A stretch of 64,000 nt of DNA from DATARN01 sp963851105 (GCA_963851105.1 CAWKNP010000008.1:124001-188000); one strand, 5' to 3'. Shown: positions 42,621-51,386, numbered from the stretch's first letter. A program made the numbers and translations. Notes: generated from the sequence alone by a model not told the origin.

Positions 42621-43574
42621 ATGGGAATCGTGGGCGCTGACCAGGTGGATCTCGTCACTACCGGCGCCGGGCTGCCCTCGGGATGGCGGTCGTCGCGGGC
42701 CGGGGGGTTGGTGCGCACCGCCCGGCCCAAGCAGTGGCTGAAGAATGTCCTGGTCTTCGCGGCGCCGGGCGCCGCCGGCGTGTTGACCCATCGCCACACG
42801 TTGATCGACGCCGTGGCCGCCTTCGGAATCTTCTGCCTGGTTGCGAGCGGCGTGTACTTCGTGAACGACGCACTGGACGTCGATGCCGATCGCCGCCACC
42901 CCCGCAAGCGGCTGCGGCCCATCGCGGCCGGCGTCATCGGGGTCCGCCAAGCCCAGGCCATCGGGACCTGCCTGGTCGCGCTGGGGTTGGCCCTCTCGGC
43001 GCTGGTCGCGCTCAAGTTCACGGTGGTCTTGGCCATCTACGTCGCCGTGCAGGTGGCGTACAGCCTGTGGTTGAAGGACGAGGCGGTCGTCGACCTGGCC
43101 GCGGTGGCGTCGGGCTTCGTGTTGCGCGCCATCGCCGGCGCGGTGGCCGTCGGAGTGCCCATCTCGCAGTGGTTCCTGATCGTGGCCACCTTCGGCAGCC
43201 TGTTTATGGTCACGGGCAAGCGCTTCGCCGACCTGGCCGAGGTGGACGACGACCAGATCGCCCTGCGTCCCGCGCTGTCCACCTACAGCTCCGCCTACCT
43301 GCGGTCGGTTCTGGTGATGAGCGCCACGGTAACCATCACCGCGTACTGCCTGTGGGCCTTCGAGAACGTCAAGGCGGTAACCGCGCACGACGGCCACGCC
43401 GCCTTCTCGTTCCAGTTGTCGATCGTGCCGTTCACCCTCGCCCTGTTGCGGTACGGGCTGCTGGTGGACCGGGGCCAGGGAGGCGCGCCCGAAGATGTCG
43501 TCCTCGGTGACCGGTTGCTCGGGGGCCTGGCCATGATCTGGGCGGTCCTGTTCGCCTTCGGCGTGTACCGCTAA
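42621..43574 (+). CDS. Decaprenyl-phosphate phosphoribosyltransferase (UbiA family, DPPR synthase)
   Basis: 317 residues from ATG 42621. Eight or nine hydrophobic helices, with the UbiA aspartate motif in VNDALDVDADRRHPRKRLRP and a second acidic motif KRFADLAEVDDDQ. RTARPKQWLKNVLVF at the N-terminus matches actinobacterial DPPR synthases (Rv3806c-like), which join PRPP to decaprenyl phosphate. DprE1 and DprE2 genes follow, supporting this over other UbiA reactions. Acts in the cytoplasmic membrane as the first committed step to decaprenyl-phosphoryl-arabinose. Confidence 0.88.
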   Translation: MGIVGADQVDLVTTGAGLPSGWRSSRAGGLVRTARPKQWLKNVLVFAAPGAAGVLTHRHTLIDAVAAFGIFCLVASGVYFVNDALDVDADRRHPRKRLRPIAAGVIGVRQAQAIGTCLVALGLALSALVALKFTVVLAIYVAVQVAYSLWLKDEAVVDLAAVASGFVLRAIAGAVAVGVPISQWFLIVATFGSLFMVTGKRFADLAEVDDDQIALRPALSTYSSAYLRSVLVMSATVTITAYCLWAFENVKAVTAHDGHAAFSFQLSIVPFTLALLRYGLLVDRGQGGAPEDVVLGDRLLGGLAMIWAVLFAFGVYR

Positions 43575-43603
43575 GACGCCCGGTAGGCGTCGACTTGCCG
43601 GGG

Positions 43604-45001
43604 ATGGATCGTTCTTTGTTGAGCGGCTGGGGGCGCACCGCGGCCACCGCCGCCCGGGTGCTGACCCCGACGACGGCGTCGGAAGTGGCGGCGGCGGTGG
43701 CCGGGGGTGCGGCGGGGCCCGGGGGCGGGGGTGCGGGCGATGGGCGGGGCGTGGTGGCCCGGGGCCTCGGGCGCAGCTACGGCGACGCGGCGCAGAACGC
43801 CGGGGGCGACGTGTTGCTCATGACCGGGCTCGACCGCCTGCTGGCGTTGGACTTAGAGGCGGCCACGGTGACGGTGGAGTCGGGCGTGAGCCTCGACTGG
43901 TTGATGCGGACGCTGCTGCCCCTCGGGCTGTTCCCCCCCGTGACCCCAGGTACCCGCCAGGTCACCATCGGCGGCGCCTTGGCATCCGATATCCACGGGA
44001 AAAATCAGCACGGCGCCGGCAGCTTTGCCAACCATGTCGAATCGTTCGTGCTGGAGACGCCGGCACTCGGGCGCATCTCGGTGTCACCGGAGTCGCAGCC
44101 GGACTACTTCTGGTGCACCGCCGGGGGCATGGGCCTCACCGGCGTGATGGTCTCCGCGACGGTGCGGATGTTGCCGGTCGAGACGTCGATGATGCGAGTC
44201 GACACGACCCGCCTGCCCGACCTCGACACCGTGATGGCGAAGATGGCGGAAACGGACGACCGATACCGCTACTCGGTGGCGTGGGTCGACTCCCTGGCTC
44301 GGGGGCGGCACCTGGGGCGGGCGGTGCTGACCAGTGGCGACCACGCCAGGGTGGGCGACCTCCCCGAACAGGCGCGAGGTGAGCGCCTGGCGTTTGCCGG
44401 CGGCACCGGGCTGGCCGCGCCGCCCTGGGTCCCGAGCGGCCTGCTCAACCCGCTGACGGTGGCGGCGTTCAACGACGTGTGGTTCCACAAGGCGCCTCGC
44501 TCGCGGCGCGACGAACTGACCTCGATCGGCGCCTTCTTCCACCCACTCGACGGCGTGGCCGGCTGGAACCGCATCTATGGGCGCCGCGGCTTGGTGCAGT
44601 ACCAGTTCATGGTGCCGTTCTCGCGCTCGGACGTCGTGCGCCTCGTGCTCGAGGAGCTGAGCTCGGCCCAGTGCCCGTCATTCCTGACGGTGCTGAAGCG
44701 CTTCGGGCCCGGCAATCCGGGACCTTTGTCGTTTCCCATGGCAGGGTGGACGCTCGCCCTCGACCTGCCCGCGGCCACGCCCGGCCTGGCCCGGCTGCTC
44801 GACCGTCTCGACGACCAGGTCGTCGACGCCGGCGGCCGCATCTATCTGGCCAAAGACTCCCGGATGCGGCCCGAGCTGTTGGCCGACATGTACCCCGAGC
44901 TCGACCAGTGGCGGAAAATCCGGGACCAGCTCGACCCCGGCAACCGGTTGCGCTCGGACCTGGCCCGGCGTTTGTGGCCCCTGACCCGAGATGCGCGGTA
45001 G
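43604..45001 (+). CDS. dprE1: Decaprenylphosphoryl-beta-D-ribose 2'-oxidase, DprE1-like
   Basis: About 465 residues from ATG 43604. The FAD-binding segments GLGRSYGDAAQNAGG, TRQVTIGGALASDIHGKN and the catalytic-side Lys in IYLAKDSRMRPE match DprE1 throughout. DprE1 oxidises the 2'-hydroxyl of decaprenylphosphoryl ribose; DprE2, encoded next, reduces the keto product to the arabinose form. At the site of the mycobacterial drug-target Cys387 (GWNICVDFP) this protein has Ala (GWTLALDLP, codon 44756-44758, residue about 385). Start uncertain by three codons. Confidence 0.88.
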   Translation: MDRSLLSGWGRTAATAARVLTPTTASEVAAAVAGGAAGPGGGGAGDGRGVVARGLGRSYGDAAQNAGGDVLLMTGLDRLLALDLEAATVTVESGVSLDWLMRTLLPLGLFPPVTPGTRQVTIGGALASDIHGKNQHGAGSFANHVESFVLETPALGRISVSPESQPDYFWCTAGGMGLTGVMVSATVRMLPVETSMMRVDTTRLPDLDTVMAKMAETDDRYRYSVAWVDSLARGRHLGRAVLTSGDHARVGDLPEQARGERLAFAGGTGLAAPPWVPSGLLNPLTVAAFNDVWFHKAPRSRRDELTSIGAFFHPLDGVAGWNRIYGRRGLVQYQFMVPFSRSDVVRLVLEELSSAQCPSFLTVLKRFGPGNPGPLSFPMAGWTLALDLPAATPGLARLLDRLDDQVVDAGGRIYLAKDSRMRPELLADMYPELDQWRKIRDQLDPGNRLRSDLARRLWPLTRDAR

Positions 45002-45010
45002 GCAGGGCGG

Positions 45011-45883
45011 ATGCGCGACGGCCTCGGGGACATCCAGACGGTGCTGCTCCTCGGGGGTACCTCCGACATTGGGCTGGCTATCACCCGCCGGCTGGCGGGA
45101 CCGCGCCGGGCGGCGGTCGTCCTGGCCGGGCGCGACCAAGCGGCACTGGAGGCAGCTGCCACCGGCCTCCGCGCCGGAGCGGGCGACGGCGCCCCCAGCG
45201 GGCGCGGCTCGATCGGGGGCCGCCCCGATGGGCGCGACTCGATCGGCGACGGCCCCGGTGAGAGCGGCTCGGGCGGCGACGGCGATATCGGGGAGGTCTC
45301 CACGCTGGCGTTCGATGCCCTCGCCACCGCCGACCATGACGCTGTCATCGACTCGGCGACGAAACTGCTCGGCGACATCGACGTCATCATTCTGGCCTTC
45401 GGGCTGCTCGGCGACCAGGCTGTTGACGAGGCCGAGGGCGGGAGCGAAGGTGCGGTGCGTCTGGCGCAAGTGAACTACGTGGGGGCGATGTCGGCGGGGC
45501 TGGCCGCGGCCCGGCGGCTGCGGATGCAGGGCCATGGCACGTTGATCGTCCTGTCGTCGGTCGCCGGCGAGCGGGTGCGCAAGGCCAACTTCATCTACGG
45601 CTCGTCAAAGGCGGGGCTCGACGGCTTCGCCCAGGGCCTGGGCGACTCCCTCCAGGGCTCCGGCGCCGGGGTGTTGATCGTCCGCCCCGGTTTCGTCACG
45701 ACCAAGATGACCGCGGGCATGAAGCCGCCGCCGTTGTCGACGACGGCTGAGAAAGTGGCCGACGCCACCGACCGGGCGCTGCGCCAGGGACGCGAGGTGG
45801 TCTGGGTCCCGGGGCTGTTCCGTTGGGTCATGATGGTCATGCGTCACCTCCCGCGGCCGATCTTCCGGCGCCTGCCGTTCTGA
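45011..45883 (+). CDS. dprE2: Decaprenylphospho-erythro-pentulose 2'-reductase, DprE2-like SDR
   Basis: 290 residues. A short-chain dehydrogenase: GGTSDIGLAITRRL nucleotide-binding glycine motif, catalytic Ser in IVLSSVAGERV, and YGSSKAGLDGFAQG (YxxxK). Adjacent to dprE1, it should complete epimerisation of decaprenylphosphoryl ribose to arabinose. Residues about 58-95 form a Gly/Asp/Ser low-complexity insert encoded by two imperfect 36-bp copies, absent from typical 250-residue DprE2. Its C-terminus (MMVMRHLPRPIFRRLPF) is membrane-associating, as in the family. Confidence 0.87.
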   Translation: MRDGLGDIQTVLLLGGTSDIGLAITRRLAGPRRAAVVLAGRDQAALEAAATGLRAGAGDGAPSGRGSIGGRPDGRDSIGDGPGESGSGGDGDIGEVSTLAFDALATADHDAVIDSATKLLGDIDVIILAFGLLGDQAVDEAEGGSEGAVRLAQVNYVGAMSAGLAAARRLRMQGHGTLIVLSSVAGERVRKANFIYGSSKAGLDGFAQGLGDSLQGSGAGVLIVRPGFVTTKMTAGMKPPPLSTTAEKVADATDRALRQGREVVWVPGLFRWVMMVMRHLPRPIFRRLPF

Positions 45884-45890
45884 CCGCGCC

Positions 45891-46533
45891 ATGACGACCC
45901 ATGACAGGCCCTTGAGCGATCCGGCCGAGACATCGCAGGTCCCCCAGGGGGTGGCGGCGTTCGACTTCGACGGGACCTTGATCCGGGGGGACAGCTTCAT
46001 TCCCTTTCTCGTCCGCGTCGTCGGCCCCCGCCGCTTCGGCCAGATCGTGATCGTTTCCTCTCCCGCCACCGCTTCGGCGTACCGGGTGGGGCGGCGCGAC
46101 GCCTCCAAGGCCGCCCTGGTGCAGCGTTTCCTTCGGGACTATCCCGCCGATCGTCTTGCCGAGCTGGGCCAGATCTATGGGGAGCAGCTGGCCCGCAAGA
46201 TACGGCCGGCCATGGCGGAGCGGGTGGCGTGGCACCGGGAGCAGGGTCACTTGCAGCTGATCGTGTCCGCCTCGTTCGGCGTCTACCTCGACGCCACCGG
46301 CCGCGGCTCTGAGATTCGACGCGGTGCTGGCCACCCAGCTCGAGGTCGCGGGCGACGGGCGCCTGACCGGAAGGCTGCAGGGCGCCAACGTCCGGGGACC
46401 CGAGAAGAAGGCGCGGGTCGAGGCGTGGATCGCGCAACGCCTCGGGGATCGGCCCTTCCGGTTGTGGGCTTACGGTGACAGCGCCGGCGACCGGGAACTA
46501 CTGGCCATGGCCGACCATCCGGTGAGGGTCTGA
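45891..46533 (+). pseudogene. HAD-IB family phosphatase with a frameshift
   Basis: The first frame (from ATG 45891) gives AAFDFDGTLIRGDSFIPFL, the HAD nucleophile loop DxDGT, and ends its good similarity at IVSASFGVYLDAT. The second frame then continues with RFDAVLATQLEVAGDGRLTG and YGDSAGDRELLAMA, the C-terminal HAD acidic motif. Removing one G in ACCGGCC near 46296-46300 restores ATAAALRFDAV, so the break is one inserted base. Its position after dprE1-dprE2 makes it a good candidate for the phosphatase acting on decaprenylphosphoryl 5-phosphoribose. Sequencing error or true pseudogene cannot be separated here. Confidence 0.8.
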
Positions 46534-46550
46534 GGGGTAGCGCTCGCCGT

Positions 46551-48101
46551 CTACCAGAGGAGGAATGCCTGGCTGGCTGCGAACTCGTTCACGTCGACGT
46601 TGGGAGCCGGAATGGTCGGGAAACCCGACCGGATGATGTACTGCCAGGCGACGGTGTTGTTCTGGCAGGCAGGGCGGAAGGGATTCCATGATGGCGCCGC
46701 CGTCTGGCGGGGATCGGCGCCCGTCGTCTGCGGCTGGTCGGACCAGATGGCCATGCCCGCCACCGCAGGCACGGCGGCCACGGCGCTGCAGTAGCTGGCC
46801 GCGAAGGCGCCATTGATCGGGTTCTCGTACATACCGGGCACGTAGCCGGCGGAAGCGACGGTCTCCGCCCACGCCGTGATGTAGGCGGCGTCGATCGGGT
46901 CGCTGACCTCCACATCGCGGAACAGCGCCTTGCCCAGCGGGACCCCCATGGCCCGGGCCTGGTTCACACCCTGGGTCGCCTCTGCTTGGCCCACCGCGGC
47001 GCCAGTAAGGGTGCGGTTGCGCTGGTCGACGATCGTCAGGATCTTGATGCCCTGATTGTGGATGTAGGTCACCTCGTCGGGACCGAGGGAGTTGCCCGCC
47101 TCGAAGATCAGGTACCGCCCGATGAAGGCGGGCGCGCCCAACTGGTTCCTGGTGGCGGTGACGTCATTGGTGGTCATGACGTTGTCGACGGTGTCGACGC
47201 CCCACAGGTAGGAGCCGAGGATCCAGGTGAGGGGCACGTCGCCGGGGTTGCCGAACAGGAACGACCGATCGGCGCCGCCCGACGTCACGCTGTTGCGGAG
47301 GTACCAGGTTCCGCCCCGGACGACGCCGGGGACGTCATGGCCGGCGGCGGTCCAGTCACCGGCGACGGGGATGTCGGTCGGGTTGCCGTAGGCGAAGGGG
47401 GCCAGGTCGGCGGGACCCGAACTGGGGGTGCTTCGCAGGTACCAGATCCCACCGCGCACGACGCCCAGGCCGGCGACCCTGCTGCCGGTCCAGTGGCCGA
47501 CAACGGGGCGGTCGGTGGCGTTGCCGAAGGCGGCGACGATGTCGGCCCCCCCGCTGGTGAGGCTGGCACGGAGGTACCAGATGCCCTGGCGGACGACGCC
47601 GGGCTGGGCAAAGCCCCGGCCGGTCCAGTCGCCGCACACCGGCGTGTCGCCGGGGCTTCCGAAGGAGAAGGCGAAGTCGGCAGGGCCGTTGCCCAGGTTC
47701 TTGCGGATGTACCAGACACCGGCGCGGAAGACGCCGACCCCGGAGGTGCCGTCGCCGGTCCAGTCGCACATCAGCGGGACGTCAGACGCGTTGCCGTAGT
47801 TGAAGCCGAACGTGGTGCCTCCGCCCAGGGCACCGAGGTAAAACGTTCCCTGCCGGGCGACGGCGGGCGCGCTTGCGCCGGTGGCGGATGTCGCGGTGTG
47901 GAGTCCGGCACCGTGGATGCCGGCGCCCGGGATGCCGGCGGCGTGCGGCGCGTCCGAAATGCCGGCGGCGCGCGCCGTTGCCGTCGCCGTCACCGTCATG
48001 GCGGACGCCGTGCCCGCCAGGCCAGCGCCCATCATGGCCAGGACCATCACGACCATCAGGACCGTCCAGGCGCCTCGGCGCCCCATTCGTGAATAAGCCA
48101 T
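46551..48101 (-). CDS. Secreted DUF1906 (glycoside hydrolase-like) protein with WYLR repeats
   Basis: 516 residues from ATG 48101; a longer start at 48128 is possible. A signal peptide (WTVLMVVMVLAMMGAGLAGTASA) is followed by a Gly/Ala/His linker. Residues about 75-290 contain five repeats with WYLRNSVTSGGAD, FGNPGD and GDWTG type blocks. The C-terminal 230 residues match the DUF1906/Rv2525c-like barrel (GVDTVDN at its start, FIGRYLIFEAGN, ALFRDVEVSDP, MAIWSDQP). Catalysis on a wall glycan is suspected for this family but not shown. The same repeat type recurs in the hydrolase at 56224-58110. Confidence 0.82.
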   Translation of the reverse strand: MAYSRMGRRGAWTVLMVVMVLAMMGAGLAGTASAMTVTATATARAAGISDAPHAAGIPGAGIHGAGLHTATSATGASAPAVARQGTFYLGALGGGTTFGFNYGNASDVPLMCDWTGDGTSGVGVFRAGVWYIRKNLGNGPADFAFSFGSPGDTPVCGDWTGRGFAQPGVVRQGIWYLRASLTSGGADIVAAFGNATDRPVVGHWTGSRVAGLGVVRGGIWYLRSTPSSGPADLAPFAYGNPTDIPVAGDWTAAGHDVPGVVRGGTWYLRNSVTSGGADRSFLFGNPGDVPLTWILGSYLWGVDTVDNVMTTNDVTATRNQLGAPAFIGRYLIFEAGNSLGPDEVTYIHNQGIKILTIVDQRNRTLTGAAVGQAEATQGVNQARAMGVPLGKALFRDVEVSDPIDAAYITAWAETVASAGYVPGMYENPINGAFAASYCSAVAAVPAVAGMAIWSDQPQTTGADPRQTAAPSWNPFRPACQNNTVAWQYIIRSGFPTIPAPNVDVNEFAASQAFLLW

Positions 48102-48209
48102 CTGCCCCTGTTCCTTGTCGCGCCGCATCGCGGGTCCGGGTATCGGCCGCCCGACCGCAGCCCCGCCGACGTGATCGTAGTCCTGGCCGGCGCCGGAATC
48201 CCTGCAGCC

Positions 48210-49409
48210 CTAGTAGGCGCGCCAGGAGGTCTCGAGATCGACCACCCCGTGCGGGGGCCGCCCCGTCGGGGCGTCGAAAACCATCAGCGGGATGCTGCGA
48301 TCGAGGCAATCCCACACGTGTCCGGTGTCGGCGTGCTGCAGGGCGACGGTCATGACGAAGGCCCCCTTGAGCAGCGGCAGCTTGGGGATCGTCACGTCGA
48401 TCGTGCCGGAACCGTCGAGGACCGGGCGCAGGTCGCACTCCTCGGAGCTGTGGCCGTAGATGTGGACCATGTCGCTCGAGCGGAACACCTGGACGACGCA
48501 GTTCCCTTCTTCCAGCCGTTCCCGGGCGTTGTAACGCACCCGGATGGTCACCGGCTCCCCGGTGCTGAAGGCGTTCATCTCGACGCCGTTGCGGTCGAGG
48601 ACGAGGACTTCGTCGATCTTCACCTCGCCGGTACCGAACCGCCCCTTCTTGCTCGCGGAATGTTCCGAGCTGTCGTCGCCGCGATAGACCTCGGCCAGGT
48701 ACTCCGAGACGACGTCATTTGACTTGCCGTAGGACCGCAGATTTCCCTTGTCGATCCAGATGGCATCCTGGCAGAGGGCGCGAATGTTTTCCAGGCCATG
48801 GGAGACCAGCACGATCGTCCTGCCGTCACGCCGGAACTCGGCAATACGCTGATGGCACCGTGACTGGAAGTCCTCGTCGCCCACGGCCAGCACCTCGTCG
48901 ATAACGAGAATTTCCGGGTCAACGCTGATCGCCAAGGCGAAGGCGAGCCGGGCATACATACCCGACGAATAGTTCTTCATGGGCATGTCGATGAACGATT
49001 CGATGCCCGCGAACTCCACGATCCCCGAGTAGTTCTTATTGAGCTCCAGTTTGGACATCCCCATGACCGAACCACCGAGGAAGACGTTCTCCCGACCCGT
49101 GAGCTCCGGGTGGAATCCGGTCCCCAACTCGAGGAGGGAAGACATCCGTCCCTCCACGTGGACACTCCCCTTATTCGGCGTGAGAATCCGGGCGATGGTC
49201 TTCAGAAGGGTCGACTTGCCGGACCCGTTGGAGCCGACGATACCGAGGGTCGCGCCATGGGGGATCTCCAGGCTTATATCCTTCAGGGCCCAGAATTCCT
49301 CGAAGTGATTCCGCCGGGTGATGACCCGTTCCTTGAGCGAATTGGAACGCTGATGGTAGATCCGGAAGCTCTTCCAGACCTCCTCACAAACGACGGCAGA
49401 TTCGCCCAT
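48210..49409 (-). CDS. Polysaccharide/teichoic-acid ABC exporter ATPase, Wzt-like
   Basis: 399 residues. The N-terminal ATPase has Walker A GSNGSGKST, a diverged signature YSSGMYARLAFALA, Walker B ILVIDEVLAVGDEDF and VSHGLENI, all normal for O-antigen/teichoic exporters. From about residue 255 a Wzt-type beta-sandwich domain (GTGEVKIDEVLVLDRNGVEM) may read the glycan end before export. Codon use is less GC-rich than in the neighbours. It starts immediately after the stop of the permease gene (TGA-ATG). Confidence 0.93.
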   Translation of the reverse strand: MGESAVVCEEVWKSFRIYHQRSNSLKERVITRRNHFEEFWALKDISLEIPHGATLGIVGSNGSGKSTLLKTIARILTPNKGSVHVEGRMSSLLELGTGFHPELTGRENVFLGGSVMGMSKLELNKNYSGIVEFAGIESFIDMPMKNYSSGMYARLAFALAISVDPEILVIDEVLAVGDEDFQSRCHQRIAEFRRDGRTIVLVSHGLENIRALCQDAIWIDKGNLRSYGKSNDVVSEYLAEVYRGDDSSEHSASKKGRFGTGEVKIDEVLVLDRNGVEMNAFSTGEPVTIRVRYNARERLEEGNCVVQVFRSSDMVHIYGHSSEECDLRPVLDGSGTIDVTIPKLPLLKGAFVMTVALQHADTGHVWDCLDRSIPLMVFDAPTGRPPHGVVDLETSWRAY

Positions 49410-50234
49410 TCAGACAAGTTCCGGGAACATTGCCTGGCGCCGGTTGAACACAAAGGCACCGAGCACGAAAATGAGGGCCGAAATTCCGAGGTCGTAGGCC
49501 AGAAGCGGCACCGAGGGCGGCCGGTTGAGGAGAACCACGTTGCGGACTCCAATTACCATGCCAGTCATTGGGTTCAACTTGAGCAGGAATTGAAAGCCCG
49601 GATGGTTGTCCACGAACTGTAGCGAGTACAGGATCGGCGTCCCCCAGAACCAGATCTGGAGGAGGATGTTGACGAAATGGGCGATGTCGCGGAATGTGAC
49701 TGCCAGTGCCGCCAGTAAAAGCCCCAGGCCGTAGGTGAAGAAGCACACCATCAGCACAAGGAACGGAACCCAGATGAAGCGCCAAGATGGCAGGCCGACG
49801 GTGATGATCCCCGCCGCCATCGCGACGCCGAACTCAAAGGCGAAGGTCACCAGCGCCGACAGAACCGAGGTAAGCGGGAGGATGGCGCGGGGGAAATAGA
49901 CCTTCCGCAGGAGGTAGCTCGACCCCAGGATTGAACCGGTCGCGCCCGACAAACCGACCGCAAAGAGGTTCCAGACCGCCAAGCCGCAGAAGAGATAGAC
50001 CACGAATGGGACAGCGCGCACGTCTTTGATCGAAGAAGCATGCAGGATGTACTTGAAAACAACGTAGAAAAGCCCGACCATCATCAGCGGGGTGGTGAGC
50101 GACCACAGCATGCCCAGAAAGGTCCCGCGATGGCGGACCTTCAGGTCGCGCCGTACCAGGTTCAGCACCATTTCCTTGGAGCCTGTGAACTCGGATACCG
50201 TGGTCCGGAGAGACCCAATAGTCGGCGCTGGCAC
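49410..50234 (-). CDS. Polysaccharide ABC exporter permease, Wzm-like
   Basis: 274 residues. Six hydrophobic helices preceded by RRDLKVRHRGTFLGMLWSLT, and the late WFWGTPILYSLQFV segment, identify the ABC-2 permease that exports O-antigen, teichoic acid or other undecaprenyl-linked glycans. With the Wzt-like ATPase it forms the exporter. The gene is noticeably less GC-rich than surrounding genes, consistent with acquisition of this polysaccharide locus from elsewhere. Confidence 0.93.
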   Translation of the reverse strand: MPAPTIGSLRTTVSEFTGSKEMVLNLVRRDLKVRHRGTFLGMLWSLTTPLMMVGLFYVVFKYILHASSIKDVRAVPFVVYLFCGLAVWNLFAVGLSGATGSILGSSYLLRKVYFPRAILPLTSVLSALVTFAFEFGVAMAAGIITVGLPSWRFIWVPFLVLMVCFFTYGLGLLLAALAVTFRDIAHFVNILLQIWFWGTPILYSLQFVDNHPGFQFLLKLNPMTGMVIGVRNVVLLNRPPSVPLLAYDLGISALIFVLGAFVFNRRQAMFPELV

Positions 50235-50329
50235 TCGTCAGAGACTACCAGTCGGGCAGGGTTCGAGACATCACTGGCGCGGGCTCGGCGTGCTTCGGCC
50301 GGGGCGCAGTGATGGTTGGTTCGCCGTAG

Positions 50330-50349
50330 GGTTGCAACCTAACCTAGGT
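50330..50349. promoter_or_regulatory. Paired palindromes in a divergent promoter region (candidate operator)
   Basis: The perfect palindromes GGTTGCAACC (50330-50339) and ACCTAGGT (50342-50349) lie two bases apart in the 150-bp space between the divergent exporter permease and methyltransferase-like genes. No regulator can be assigned. Confidence 0.35.
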
Positions 50350-50384
50350 GCCTGCCACTTCCTCCGCGACCAGAGGTTCCCCGC

Positions 50385-51383
50385 GTGTCGACCCTTCTAC
50401 TGCGTCTCGCCCGTCGTGTTCTCCGACCCATCATGGCGAAATTCGACGAGCAGACCCGTGCGTTCGATACCAGTTTGCGAACCCTCGACCGCAAGCTGCA
50501 GGACAGCTGGCATGACCAGAACCAGCGCAATGACGAGCTGAAGACCATGCTGGAACTGGATCACGACACCGCGGTGGAGGCCGCGGACATCCTGGGCGCC
50601 GGGCTCCACTCCCTGCGGTCGGACGTCGATGCCCTCATCCAGTGGGGAACGCCCATGAGCGTCGACCGCCTCCGTTCGGGCGCCCTGGCCGACGTGGATG
50701 CGACGGTGGCCGCCGCCCTGAACCGCGCCGGCGAGGCGGGCGGCTTCGCCGATCAGGCGGGAGTTTTCGTCGAGCCGATGGTGGCGCTGCATTGGGCGCC
50801 CGGGCGCGCCTGGATCGCCGAGGTCACCGCCAGGAGCGTCGTCAACCCCTTTCTCATCCGGGTCATGGGCGCGAGCGCACCGGTGCAGGTGCTGGACGTG
50901 ACCAGCGGTGACCTGTCGCTGGACGTGGCGATCGCGGGGATGGGCCACCGCGTCTCGGTCGCCGACTATGACGACCTCCCCCTCGAACACCCGCGGCTCG
51001 ACACCGTACAGCTTGCGCCGGATTGGGCCCGGGTGGCCCCTTTTGACGCCGTCATGGCGGTGGCCACCGAGCCCGCGACACCACCCATCGACGAGGCGTG
51101 GCTGGGCCGCCTGCGGAGGCTGGTCCGCCCGGACGGGATCCTGGCCGTGGCGCTGGCGGTCGGCGCCGGCGCCGGCGCCGGCGATGGCTCACGCTCGGGC
51201 GCGACCGCCGAAGGCGACGCCGTGCTCACGAGGGCCGAGGTGTTGAAGACCCTCGACGGGTGGGAGATCACCGACGACGCGGTGGCCTTCCGGCGCAGCC
51301 CGTACACCTGGGATGTCGTCGCCGGCAGCGACGCCCCCGACGAAGCCGGAATCGTGCTGATAGCCGCCCGCCGCAGCCGCTGA
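50385..51383 (+). CDS. Methyltransferase-like protein with N-terminal coiled coil
   Basis: 332 residues from GTG 50385. Residues 15-85 form a helical/coiled-coil region (FDEQTRAFDTSLRTLDRKLQ). The C-terminal part resembles a SAM-dependent methyltransferase Rossmann fold (VQVLDVTSGDLSLDVAIAGM, RLVRPDGILAVALAVG), but the glycine-rich SAM loop is degenerate (DVTSGDLS), so activity is doubtful. A GAGAGAG low-complexity stretch comes late. It lies three bases upstream of the double glycosyltransferase and may measure or cap the glycan chain. Confidence 0.65.
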   Translation: MSTLLLRLARRVLRPIMAKFDEQTRAFDTSLRTLDRKLQDSWHDQNQRNDELKTMLELDHDTAVEAADILGAGLHSLRSDVDALIQWGTPMSVDRLRSGALADVDATVAAALNRAGEAGGFADQAGVFVEPMVALHWAPGRAWIAEVTARSVVNPFLIRVMGASAPVQVLDVTSGDLSLDVAIAGMGHRVSVADYDDLPLEHPRLDTVQLAPDWARVAPFDAVMAVATEPATPPIDEAWLGRLRRLVRPDGILAVALAVGAGAGAGDGSRSGATAEGDAVLTRAEVLKTLDGWEITDDAVAFRRSPYTWDVVAGSDAPDEAGIVLIAARRSR

Positions 51384-51386
51384 CCG

